64,000 nt of DNA from Arachis hypogaea (Eukaryota; Streptophyta; Magnoliopsida; Fabales; Fabaceae). The position numbers and the translations under genes are program-made. Positions within the stretch are counted from its first letter, which is position 1, and each line of letters starts with the position of its first letter. Shown piece after piece: positions 1 through 9,103 of this stretch. The stretch is from contig NC_092044.1 in the NCBI RefSeq assembly GCF_003086295.3, positions 1,307,001 to 1,371,000 on the forward strand. Reading direction: 5' to 3'. Under the pieces are notes generated by a model. That model ran no database searches. It saw only the letters and a list, made by a program, of their open reading frames with translations, and was not told the origin of the DNA.

Positions 1-1
1 C

Positions 2-523
2 TGTGACAAAAGAATTACTGATGACCCAATAGATCAAATAATTGGAATTGTTCATGGAAACTTGGCAAACGTAAATGTTAAATTCAATGCCCATCTTGGA
101 TATGCTATACCGTTATCAACTGAAAATCTTGGAAGATCTATAAGTTTAGCTTATAAATTTCACAGAAAGAATCTAATGGAACAAGACGATGAACCATTTT
201 CAATTACATATGCAATAAATTATGCTTTAACAAATAGCCATCATAGTATAATATTTAAAAACAGAGAAAGAATTTATGTCGATGAATTATTTCAGAAAAT
301 TGTAAAAACAGAAATACCAAAATATAAAGCTATTGAAAACCCAGTTCTTTTACTAAAAGAACCATCAGGAAAATTAGTTTCATCAAATTTTCAAATAAGA
401 GAATCCAAAATTAATAGCCCTTTAAGTTTATCTAAGTTAAAGATTAAAGAAGAAAATTCTGAAATAAAAGAATTAACAAAAAAGGTCAAAAAATTAAATG
501 ACACCCTAAACACTAAGTTATGA
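2..523 (+). pseudogene. Endogenous pararetrovirus movement-protein-like ORF, C-terminal part
   Basis: The reading frame is open from the window edge, so the true start lies outside. The first ~100 residues resemble the core of the Caulimoviridae cell-to-cell movement protein (30K superfamily): a stretch with NVNVKFNAHLGYAIPL, then NLGRSISLAYKFH and a strand-rich segment. Movement proteins of this family modify plasmodesmata. The last ~40 residues are Lys/Glu-rich and look like a coiled coil. The stop codon overlaps the next ATG as ATGA, a compact layout typical of polycistronic caulimovirids. Codon use is extremely A-rich, unlike the host genes in the window. No capsid, protease or reverse transcriptase follows within the window, so this is a partial integrated relic. 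The family call rests on motif recognition; the genus is uncertain (soymovirus-like or caulimovirus-like). Confidence 0.65.
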
Positions 524-756
524 CAATAAATAAAGAGAAAATATATGTAACCTATCAAGATAAAAAACAAGAACTCTTTGAAAGAGAAAATCGGTTGAAT
601 TATTTACAGTTTTCTGAAATAAATCAAAGAGCATTTGAAGCTCTAAAAATAATCTATGACAAATTGAAAGGAGAAGTTGAAGAGTTAGAAAAATTAATAG
701 AATCTCTAAAAAATAGTGATGAATCAATGATAGAATTTGCAGAAATTCTAAGATAA
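520..756 (+). CDS. Small coiled-coil ORF 2 of the pararetrovirus relic
   Basis: This 78-residue ORF starts inside the stop of the upstream movement-protein-like ORF (ATGA overlap). It is rich in Glu, Lys and Leu with heptad-like spacing in its second half (LKGEVEELEKLIESLKNS), suggesting a coiled coil. Caulimovirids often carry small ORFs with coiled-coil or virion-associated roles directly after the movement protein. No specific homologue was recognised. It is likely an unexpressed viral remnant. Confidence 0.45.
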   Translation: MTINKEKIYVTYQDKKQELFERENRLNYLQFSEINQRAFEALKIIYDKLKGEVEELEKLIESLKNSDESMIEFAEILR

Positions 757-759
757 ATA

Positions 760-951
760 ATGAAGTATACAAAAATTGAAAGACCAAAAAACAAAATAAA
801 AAGACATAGGGCGAAAAAATTAAAAAGTAAAATAAAGGAGTATAAAAGGGAATTAAATAGTCTTCAGTTCGAAATTAATGACCTTATAATAAAAAGGATA
901 GAAATAAGAATAAATATAAACAAGTTAGAGTTAAACTTAAAAAATTTATAA
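760..951 (+). CDS. Small basic ORF 3 of the pararetrovirus relic
   Basis: A 63-residue ORF beginning three bases after the previous stop. It is strongly basic near the N terminus (many Lys/Arg) and then turns into an alternating Ile/Leu/Lys/Glu helix. The close packing of four small ORFs matches a polycistronic pararetrovirus transcript. Function unknown. Confidence 0.4.
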   Translation: MKYTKIERPKNKIKRHRAKKLKSKIKEYKRELNSLQFEINDLIIKRIEIRININKLELNLKNL

Positions 952-1005
952 ATACCTGGAACACCATATTATGACTTAAAAGAATTAAAGCTGTTGAAAG
1001 AAAAA

Positions 1006-1167
1006 ATGGAGAATGAAGTTGAAAAATTAAAAAGATATTTAGAAACAATAGAAAGAGTAGAAATAAAAGAAGTTTTGGAGGACTTGAAAAATTATATTAA
1101 AGAAAAAGACAAACAAATAAAAGATTTTGATCAATGCAAAAAATATTATAAACTAAAACAAGATTGA
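1006..1167 (+). CDS. Small coiled-coil ORF 4 of the pararetrovirus relic
   Basis: A 53-codon ORF in a Lys/Glu-rich coiled-coil style (start MENEVEKLKRYLETIE). The same frame is open upstream to about position 952 without an ATG, so it may be the C-terminal part of a longer ancestral ORF. It is followed by a micro-ORF that contains the primer-binding site. Confidence 0.35.
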   Translation: MENEVEKLKRYLETIERVEIKEVLEDLKNYIKEKDKQIKDFDQCKKYYKLKQD

Positions 1168-1183
1168 AAAAAAAACTATAAAA

Positions 1184-1294
1184 ATGAAATCAGACTTAGT
1201 AATAAATGCTCAATATTTATTCAAAGCAAAATATAAAGAGTTAAAAAAGAAATTACATCTTAAAAATTGGTATCAGAGCCAAGTTAACGATTAA
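1184..1294 (+). CDS. 36-codon micro-ORF overlapping the primer-binding site
   Basis: ATG at 1184 and TAA at 1292-1294, no internal stop. The ORF reads through the tRNA-Met primer-binding sequence (residues NWYQSQ). In soymoviruses the primer-binding site is, as I recall, also associated with a small ORF downstream of the movement protein, so the arrangement is consistent with that group. It could be fortuitous. Confidence 0.35.
   Translation: MKSDLVINAQYLFKAKYKELKKKLHLKNWYQSQVND
1268..1280 (+). other. tRNA-Met(i) primer-binding site of a pararetrovirus
   Basis: The sequence TGGTATCAGAGCC is the standard complement of the 3' end of plant initiator tRNA-Met, used to prime reverse transcription by caulimovirids and Ty1-copia elements. 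Its position just after caulimovirid-like ORFs, with no recognisable LTR upstream, favours the viral explanation. Confidence 0.7.
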
Positions 1295-1572
1295 GGGTAA
1301 CACTTTCTCTTTAAGCAACACTTTTAGTGACACGCTTTTAAAATCAACAAATAACCATAAAAGACAAAAATCTTTACAAATGCATCTGCACACTAGATGC
1401 CCCCATGGTAACACGTTAAAGAAGGTTTCTTTTGGAAAATTCTAGAGTTCCTTTCTAGTTCATTTTTCTTTCTCTTTTGGTAAAACCCTGCCTAATCATT
1501 CTTTAGTACTCTATTAAATAATATCAAACAATAATAAAATATTCTGAAAAATGATCAATATGCTCTTAATTA
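1295..1572 (+). other. Leader-like segment after the primer-binding site, no gene
   Basis: AT-rich DNA with no reading frame. It may be the start of the pararetrovirus leader, but no poly(A) signal or shunt structure could be assigned. It ends at the target duplication of the next element. Confidence 0.3.
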
Positions 1573-1648
1573 ATTCGTTAAGAAAAAATATATAGAATTA
1601 AGAAATTATCAACCAAAAACTAAATAAAACCACATTAATTTATATTAA

Positions 1649-1694
1649 TAATTAATTTTAAATTTTTTAAATTTAAAAAATTTAAAATTAATTA
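1649..1694. repeat. 46-bp perfect AT palindrome in the element's left arm
   Basis: Two abutting 23-bp arms, perfectly complementary with no spacer and made only of A and T. The sibling at about 7433-7495 has an imperfect version. It could extrude a cruciform. Confidence 0.8.
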
Positions 1695-1792
1695 AGTAAA
1701 CCTAATTAAAACATATAAAAGCCTTCTTCTTCTCTCTCACATTAATCTACCCACCTCCAACAATCACACACACAGATCTCTCTCCCACCAAT

Positions 1793-2060
1793 ATTGCTGG
1801 AAGCGCCGGCGACTTTCATACTCTCCGCGACGTCCTCAACAAACGCATCCAAAACAATTGCTTCAACACGAAGTCCATTTTCGACTTCGTCACCGACAAA
1901 ACCTTCTCCTCTTCTCTCCTCAACCACTTCCTTCAAACTCTATCCATCCTCAACCGCAGCGTCACTCATAAGAACGCGTTCGATTCCCTCATCACGCGCC
2001 TCTGCAAGCTCCATCGCGATGATGCGCTCTACGTTTCGGTTGGGAGGGAGAGAGAGCGAT
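1793..2060 (+). pseudogene. Captured fragment of a pentatricopeptide-repeat (PPR) protein gene
   Basis: The frame through 1802 encodes, without a start ATG, a segment with GDFHTLRDVLNKRI, CFNTKSIFDFVTD and KNAFDSLITRLCKLHRDDA. This resembles the N-terminal region and first repeat of a plant organellar PPR protein. The frame stays open to TGA at 2216-2218, but after about 2045 it no longer looks PPR-like (basic/acidic linker). GC content is far above that of the surrounding arms, as expected for captured exon DNA. A TATAAAAG motif about 90 bp upstream, in the element's arm, could drive a chimeric transcript. Only a fraction of a PPR protein is present, so no PPR function is expected. Confidence 0.55.
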
Positions 2061-2985
2061 TGGAAGCAAACGTGACAGGGAGGATAGTAGGGAGAGATGA
2101 GGCACCTCGAATAGGGGATGGCGCTGGAGCAGCCTGTCCCATGAATATCAATGCCGATTCTAAGGAGGAACCACCACTCTCCGACATAGTTGCTACCATG
2201 CTTCAATTGAATCAATGAAGATTGAAGAAAGATGAAACAATTGAGTTTTATTGATCTTTAAACACTTGATTAGGTGTTCTGTATTCAATCCAAGTAGCAA
2301 GTGTATATGAAAAATGTTGATTTTGATTTGTAGAGTTCAATTGATAGTAATCTAAGGATGCGCTTTTGTTTTTTTATTTTTATTTTATTTTTAATATTTT
2401 TTATTTTTAAATTTTATAAAAAAGTGAAAATAATAAAATTTTATTTTTTTATTTTTATTTCATGTTTTTTTTTTGTTGCAGATGTTGCTCTTTGCGTTTT
2501 GCGATATTAGATACCGTTTTGATGATTAAAGAAACTACAAATTACATAATTACAGAATTATAAAAAAAACATTCATTTAATATGAAAAAAATATCCTAAT
2601 ACTTAACAAAAAAAATATCCAATTATATTTTAGCAAAAATAATTAAATATCTATAAAATTTAAGAAAATTATGAAATTCTTAAAAAAATAGAAACATTCA
2701 CATTTGCAATACAAAAAAATTCGAAAAATATATAAAAAAAACATCCATTTAGTATAAAAAAATATTCTGATATTTAGCAGAAGAAATATCCATATATATT
2801 AACCCGTAAAAATTTTGAACTCACCCAAAGGTATTTGACTAGTTTTTGGCAAATACTCTTTTGGTTCCCTAGCATTGCTCATTCATTAATGCAGGTAGGG
2901 GCCACATGAAACAATTCTTTGAATCAAGACATAAAGCACGTTATGAAAATAGAATATTAATTTTATTAACTTTTTAAAAAATTTT

Positions 2986-3040
2986 TGACACTTGTTTAAG
3001 CGAACGAGTGAGATGACTACTCGACCAACCTAAATTTGAT
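2986..3040 (-). repeat. Fragment of a tRNA-derived SINE
   Basis: Reverse complement of the 5' tRNA-like part of the SINE family seen complete at 47157-47340 (shares 'gttggttgag' and 'ctcactcgt' type motifs). Only the head is present. Confidence 0.5.
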
Positions 3041-3219
3041 TATGATGTTTACTTAAGCCCAATCCAATATGGTTAGGATCTTAGGTTTTGTCCCAAAAAA
3101 AAACATACGACAAACCCAATCCATAATCAAAACCTAATATCTCACTCTGACAAAAAAAAAAAAGAAATTATAATAGTAATAAAATCAGAAACAAAAAAAG
3201 GAGTTTCGAGAAGAAGCCC

Positions 3220-6011
3220 ATGGAGGCCTTACAGTTGCAGAGTTTGTTTCCCAGAACATTATCCACACTTTCATCATCTCCAAGAGTAAGAACATCATCA
3301 TCATCATCATCATTGCAACTCAACATCTTCATTAGCAACCATAAAGCATTGAGCTTGACCTCATCATCTTCTTGTTCTTCAACCGTGGCTGTTAGAGCAG
3401 GATGGTTCTTGGGCCTCACAGACAGCAAGAACAAGAAGATGGGTTTGCCCGAGACAGTGAAAGCAGGTGACCCAGTTCTGCATGAGCCTGCAGAGGATGT
3501 GGATCCCAATGAGGTTAGGTCTGAGAGGATTCAGAAGATCATTGATGACATGATCAGGGTCATGAGAAAAGCTCCTGGTGTTGGCCTTGCTGCTCCCCAG
3601 ATTGGTGTTCCATTAAGGGTTTGTTTGTTTCATTCATTCTTTCATTCTTCATGCCCCCATTTTTCTAAAGTTTGTATCTTGTTTGCTTATTTTCTTTGTG
3701 TGTGATTCTAGAAAGAAATGAGCTTCTACCATCAAAATGTCTGAACAATTTAAACTACTTAGACAAAACATGTCACATTGTTTTTTATTCTGTCTATGTT
3801 TTCATTTCTCAGGATTTTATGATTAACTTTGTAGATTGATCATGAATTCAATGACATTGTTTATTCGAGTGATAGGCAGCTTTTTAGTTAAAAGAGTAAA
3901 TGAGAATAGGTCCTTGACTTTTTAAAACAAAAACAAGAGACATCTAAGTCCTTTCAGGAGACTGATTTGTTCTTATATATTTTGAACGGAAGGACTTAAA
4001 TGTCTTGTATTTTAAAAAGATAGGACGTTTTTGTATTTTCAATTAGTCAGAAACTTATACGTCTTCGAATTAAAAAGTTAGAGAACTATTTGTCTAGTTA
4101 CTCAAAAGTCTCCTCGTTTGGGGAGAAAGGTAGACTTATTATACTGTAGTTACATAATTTTTGCTTGTAACAATTGAAGCTCAAGTTGTGCTTCTAATTT
4201 ACACTACACTACAACACCATATCTTTCTATGATCAAAGTGAGCTTTTGATTAGCATTTAGCCTTTGCAATTTGGGTTGGAATTCCGAATGTTGATTCTTT
4301 AAAGTATATATTAGGTTAAAACTTACAATCTTCTAGATATTATTGTGCAATGTGCAGCTGTATGTGGTTTCCATCCTTTTTTTTTTTTTCATGTATGCAG
4401 ATAATTGTTTTGGAAGATACCACAGAGTATATTGGTTATGCACCAAAGGAAGAAGTCAAAGCTCAAGATAGAAGACCTTTTGAACTTTTGGTATGTGCAT
4501 ATGCAGGGGGGAAAAAAAGAAGAGCATTGAACATCAAATAAATAAATGTGAGTATTCTACCATTTGACCCCAAAAGATTTAACTTTTGACAAAGTAGCCC
4601 TTGAAATAAAGAAATAACAGTTTAGCCCTCTAAACATCGAATTTTTCCTCGATTTTTCTATGTACCTCCTAAATAGTTTTCCAAATGTTCTTAAGAAAAA
4701 ATTGGATAAAATGTATGAGCTGTTTGCCATTTATGATGAAAAAAATTGTGCCTTTTGTCAAATTGAGATCATCATGGAGAGTCAAAATTTCATTTCTTTT
4801 TTTGGAGGGCCATTTCCTCAAAAGTTGAATCATTTGGGAGCCAAAAGGGTAGTTTACTCCAATAATTTTGCCTTTAAAGTGTGTTATTTGCTACATAATT
4901 CATTAGTTTTCTTGAGGCAGGTGATCCTGAATCCCAAACTCCTGAAAAAGAGCAACAAGACTGCCCTATTTTTTGAAGGATGCCTAAGGTTTGTCAATGA
5001 TTGAAGTTACCTTTTTTTTTGTTTTCCTTCTTAGTTGCTTTATTTGGTTTTGTTGACTGATAGTAATGGAGGAAGAGATGAAAAAATAAGAGAAAACTAG
5101 AAGTGAAAAATTACTAGAAATGCGAAAAGTGATTACAACTGATCTTACCATTTGGCTTATATAGTAAGAAGAATGTGACTAATTACTATGCCTTCTAACT
5201 AGTTAACTAGTTATAACAAGTTATCAAACTTCTATATACTGTAATAGCTTTGCTAGATCAACAATTCACTTGTTTTTGCTCATAACAATTCAGTAGCTGA
5301 GATGAGAAGTAGACACTTTTCGATACCTCCTTAATCATTACCTCCTTCTTTTGACAAGATTTCCTAAACCAGTGATGCTCTTTTGATTAGGTGCTATTTT
5401 GTTATTAACAGTATTTCAAAGTTTCAAACCTTGGAACCACCAGAACACACTATTTTGTATATATTGATCTGAATGTTTGTTTCATTACCTATGTCTAGTA
5501 GTTGTTACTGACCAAAATGTGTTCTGATTGTGATGTGAATATGCATTATTTGTGTCTCATTGTTTCCATAATTTAATATCCAGCATCAATTATAACTTGT
5601 CAAATTACACATTTTGATAATTTAGATAATAAAGTGCATAACTTCAATTATCTAGTAATCCATTTGAATGACATTTTTGCTTCTAAATTCTAATCTTATT
5701 GCTATATTTGTATTCAGCATTTTAGTCCAGGAAACCACTAAATAACTTCAATTATCATAAATTTTTGTAGTGTTGATGGATTCAGAGCATTGGTGGAGCG
5801 ACATCTTGACGTCGAGGTCACCGGTTTGGATCGTTATGGCGAACCAATCAAAGTAACAGCTTCCGGTTGGCAGGCGCGGATTTTACAACACGAGTGTGAT
5901 CACTTGGAAGGAACTCTTTATGTTGACAAGATGGTGCCTAAAACTTTCAGAACAGTAGAAAACCTGACCCTGCCTCTTGCTAAGGGGTGCCCCAAACTCG
6001 GCTCTCGCTAG
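3220..6011 (+). CDS. PDF1A: Peptide deformylase 1A, chloroplastic/mitochondrial
   Basis: Removes the formyl group from N-formyl-methionine of proteins made in plastids and mitochondria, the first step of organellar N-terminal methionine excision. Four exons fit GT-AG rules: 3220-3618, 4401-4490, 4921-4988 and 5771-6011, giving 265 residues, close to the Arabidopsis PDF1A length as I recall it. Residues 1-60 are Ser/Thr-rich with few acidic residues, like an organellar transit peptide. All three deformylase motifs are intact: GVGLAAPQ (120-127), EGCLS (182-186, split by the third intron; Cys is the metal ligand) and HECDH (226-230, two His ligands and the catalytic Glu). The C terminus KGCPKLGSR also matches the plant 1A type. 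Introns 1 and 2 each carry a MITE. The gene appears intact. Confidence 0.95.
3894..4103. mobile_element. MITE in intron 1 of PDF1A
   Basis: The left end (gagtaaatgagaataggtcc...) and the reverse complement of the right end (gagtaactagacaaatagtt...) match over ~35 bp, and both continue into a ctaactttttaa/ttgactttttaa type stretch. Internal 'aggacttaaatgtct' is also partly palindromic. This gives a ~210-bp terminal-inverted-repeat element without coding capacity. The superfamily was not determined. Confidence 0.55.
4550..4859. mobile_element. MITE in intron 2 of PDF1A
   Basis: The left end begins GAGTATTCTACCATTTGACC; the reverse complement of the right end begins GAGTAAACTACCCTTTTGGC, and both continue to a shared 'CAACTTTTGA'-like block and 'GCCC'. 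About 310 bp, non-coding. An ORF across 4660-5004 runs through this element and the third exon and is not a gene. Confidence 0.5.
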
Positions 6012-6500
6012 CTCCGGTTGCAACCATCCTCGGCGGCTGTGGCCACGGCCGGCCGTGCACATGGTACTAGTAGAAGAATGCTAGATCAATGTCATTTCAT
6101 CTACTTCTTCCACCATGATTTCTAATGAAAATGTCCTGGTTACATTATTCTAGTTGTATATCATTGTTGTAGGGTATGAAATCAATGTCATTTGTAGATC
6201 CTAAATGCTATTTACAGCTAAATCAAATCAAATAAAAATCTATATGAATGAGCATTTATTTTATGTTTTAAATTTTGCAATGAATTATGACAACGAAATA
6301 TTACTTTTTTATTCAAATATTTCAGGTATTCTAGTGATTTTATCTTTTGATATAATTTATAATTGTGTTACACCCTATAACAGTTGAAATGCTTCCTATT
6401 GATGTGTTAGGAATTACTTAGATAAATTATTTGAATGGTTGAAAATTAGATAAAAAATTTTGAATTATGAGAAATTGATTTATTCTTTGGACAAATATTT
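6012..6500. other. PDF1A 3' flank, no other gene
   Basis: Probably contains the 3' UTR and polyadenylation region of PDF1A in its first 250 bp. The remainder is AT-rich, with no supported gene. Confidence 0.4.
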
Positions 6501-6999
6501 TAGGGTTGTCAAACGGGCTAATCCGGTCTATTTAGATTCGATCCGTTAAGTTCATGAGTTAAATGAGTTGGACCGTTTAAACTTGTTTTATTGGCCGTCT
6601 ATAATTTTTCAGCTCGAACCATTTATGGTTAGTTCGATGGGTTAAACGGGTCAGTCTGTTTATCTTTTTATTTTATTCTTTGAAAAATATTTTGATAAAA
6701 AATATCACTTTTAGATAAAAAAAACTTTTAAAAAATAATTTTTTTTAGTTGATAGGTCGGATTTTCAGATCGAATTGGAAAAAATATCGTCTAAAAGTGT
6801 TTTTTTTTAATATAAAAAAATAAACGGGCCTCCCATTTAGTTTGTGGACTAATCCGTTTAAACCATCATTTTTTCAGGTTAATTGTGCTCAATCCGTTTA
6901 ACCTAAAATTTAAACGGATTTAATTTTAGAAATAAAATCTGCCAATTTAAATGGATAAACGAATTGATCCGATGAATTTAATCTATTTTGACAATCCTA
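6501..6999. mobile_element. hAT-type non-autonomous element
   Basis: The ends are TAGGGTTGTCAAACGGGCTA and, at the right, the complementary ...TTTTGACAATCCTA. The flanks are AAATATTT (6493-6500) and AACTATTT (7000-7007), an 8-bp target duplication with one mismatch, as expected for hAT elements. The interior repeats variants of 'aacggattt' and 'gggttaaacgg'. No coding capacity. Confidence 0.65.
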
Positions 7000-7366
7000 A
7001 ACTATTTTCTTTTGGTGTGTGAAGACAGTCAATTGTATGTGAGTTTCTATCTGAACTTCATTTAATGGTTGATGCAAACTCCTGAAACTTATGGAAAATT
7101 AGCAACCCAAATTAATTTACGCTTTTTTTGTTGTTGATAAAATAAAAACTATTCATGTCTATGTGCCTGTTGGTCCAATTTGGCTGCAATGGGAATTGGT
7201 AATCTGCGTGGCCCACGTTTTCTGCAATTCACCGACTTTGCAATTTATTACAATTGTGCAAACTATTTTTAATTTATTCATAAATAAATAAATAACCATT
7301 TAGCAATTCGATGCTTCTGATAAATTGTATATATCTCAATTTTATCTAAACATATAATTGAATATA

Positions 7367-7727
7367 GGAAAAATAAGGAACCAAAATCTTATCAGCCAAA
7401 AACTAAACAAAACTATATTAATTTATATCAATAATTAATTAATTTTAAATTTTTTAAATTCAAAATTTAAAAAATTTTAAATTAATTAAGTAAATCTAAT
7501 TAAAACCTATAAAAATCTTCCTCTTTTTTCTCATATTAATCTATCTACGTCTAACAATCACAAATTCGAAAAATATATAAAAAAACATCCATTTAATATG
7601 AAAAAGAAACATTCTAATACTTAGTAGAAGAAACATCCATATATATTAATTCGTAAAAATTTTGAATTCATCCAAAGGTATTTGGCTGAGTTTTGGCTGA
7701 TATGTTTTTGGTTCCCTAGCTTTACTC
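7367..7727. mobile_element. Mutator-type MITE, empty sibling of the 1582-2880 element
   Basis: Perfect 9-bp target duplications TTGAATATA at 7358-7366 and 7728-7736. Terminal inverted repeats share GGAACCAAAA followed by ATCAGCCAAAA on both ends. Its two halves correspond to the left and right arms of the 1582-2880 element, which differs by a ~930-bp interior containing PPR-like sequence. 361 bp, no coding capacity. Confidence 0.8.
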
Positions 7728-7776
7728 TTGAATATATGATATGATTCGTCAAGAAAAAACAACGTTGTTCTAACAA

Positions 7777-7855
7777 GTTATATGTTTTATAATTTAGAGA
7801 TGAATTTGTCACTAAGGATCAAATGTTATATGTTTTATAATTTAGAGATGAATTT
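7777..7855 (+). repeat. 31-bp direct duplication
   Basis: The stretch beginning gttatatgttttataatt and ending gatgaattt occurs identically at 7777-7807 and 7825-7855. Origin unknown; it could be an excision or slippage footprint next to the MITE. Confidence 0.7.
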
Positions 7856-7859
7856 ATAA

Positions 7860-9015
7860 CACCCCAATATTCTTGGGAACAAATTTTAGTTTTACTCAAA
7901 GTTTGAAATTAAAAAGAAAATTATATAAATATTATTAATTAAAAATTCGACTAGAACTCAGATTTCAACAAACATTAATAATATTTGCTTAGCTTTCAGG
8001 TGTCCAGATTGCTATTTCTACTCGTTTTAATGAAGGACGAAAACTATGGTCAAAATCAAATTTTCAACTTTAAAGTCATCACAATTATAGACTTGTTAGA
8101 CTTATGTGAACAATAATAATAATAATCAAATCCTCTCCCATTATATAGAGGATTAAACTATCAAATTATTGTTTGATTCTTCTTCTTCTTGATTGTTCTA
8201 TTGGTATGGCAGTTGCTATCGTACTGAGTTGTTGTGTCGCACCATTTTACCAATTAAATTAACATGTTTATTTTGACCAGAAGAAATAGTAGTGTTGATT
8301 AGATGAAGAGGAATATCATTGATCGAAATGCAATTATGTGAACAACAAATAATATATATATTTTTTATTGATAAGCGGATAAAATACAAAAAAAAAACCC
8401 CGAAACATAGAGAAATGGGTAAATTTATATCCAATCGGTATAGGTATATATTAAAATTAACCACTACTATATAAAATATATATTAAAAAATAAAATATAT
8501 ATAAAAACTAATTAAATAATACATAAATTTATACACCATTCGTAATAAATAATTTTATTGATTGATTTTAATATATATAATATCTTTTATTTTTATTTAA
8601 TAATATGATATAGTATAGTAGAAAAATTGTTGAAGACTCTCTCCTATTTAAAATAACTATCTATTTTAAATATTTTTTAGTTATCGACAGTATTTCTAAA
8701 TCTAACAGTCTAATAATTAATTCGTAGTGGATTAGAATTTTATTTACGAATTTATTGTTGGTTAATAAATTGCTTGATGTATAAAGTAAAATTTGAACCT
8801 CAATATTTATTTAAGCGGTCTGATGATTAATTTTTTAATTGGTAATGATTATTAATTTCTTAGCATAATGCATATTATTCAAAAGAGTAACATTAAGGAG
8901 ACAATAATATAAAATTATTTTATTTAATTTAATATCTATAATTTTATGTATATAACATTTAAAATTATACACTTATTACATATAATATTATACATTTATG
9001 TAAGAGGTAATTAAT
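7860..9015. other. AT-rich intergenic DNA
   Basis: No gene supported. Around 8440-8535 there is a partial copy of the AT-rich MITE family seen at 37577-37722 and 42296-42478. Confidence 0.4.
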
Positions 9016-9017
9016 AA

Positions 9018-9103
9018 ATGCTAATGAGTTATAGCTCAAATGGTATAGTCTCTCCATATTCATCACTTAAGATGTCGCAAGTTCAAATCTTTCTATTTTC
9101 GGT
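9018..9103 (+). repeat. tRNA-related SINE-like segment
   Basis: Contains an A-box-like TAGCTCAAATGG (9032-9043) and a B-box-like GTTCAAATC (9081-9089) at pol III spacing, followed by an A-rich tail at ~9104. It does not fold as an intact tRNA. Likely a tRNA-derived SINE or its head. Confidence 0.5.

Larger units (their letters stand above)
1582..2880. mobile_element. Mutator-type non-autonomous element carrying a host gene fragment (Pack-MULE-like)
   Basis: The element is flanked by ATTCGTTAA (1573-1581) and ATTCATTAA (2881-2889), a 9-bp target duplication with one mismatch. The ends are diverged inverted repeats best seen by comparison with the smaller sibling at 7367-7727. The left ~180 bp and right ~180 bp of both copies match closely. 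The sibling lacks the middle ~930 bp, which here contains a PPR-like coding fragment. A 9-bp duplication is typical of the Mutator superfamily, and elements of this kind with captured gene pieces are called Pack-MULEs. No transposase is encoded. Confidence 0.7.

Noticed and set aside
1940..2215. 91-residue minus-strand frame in the gene-capturing element
   Set aside because: Overlaps the plus-strand PPR-like frame and shows no recognised domain; it may be chance in GC-rich DNA.
4660..5004. 114-residue frame including FFEGC
   Set aside because: It is intron 2, mostly MITE, read through into exon 3 of PDF1A; only 4921-4988 is coding, as the exon.
9018..9103. Possible tRNA gene
   Set aside because: A and B boxes are present but no acceptor stem or anticodon arm can be formed; a SINE-like origin is more likely.
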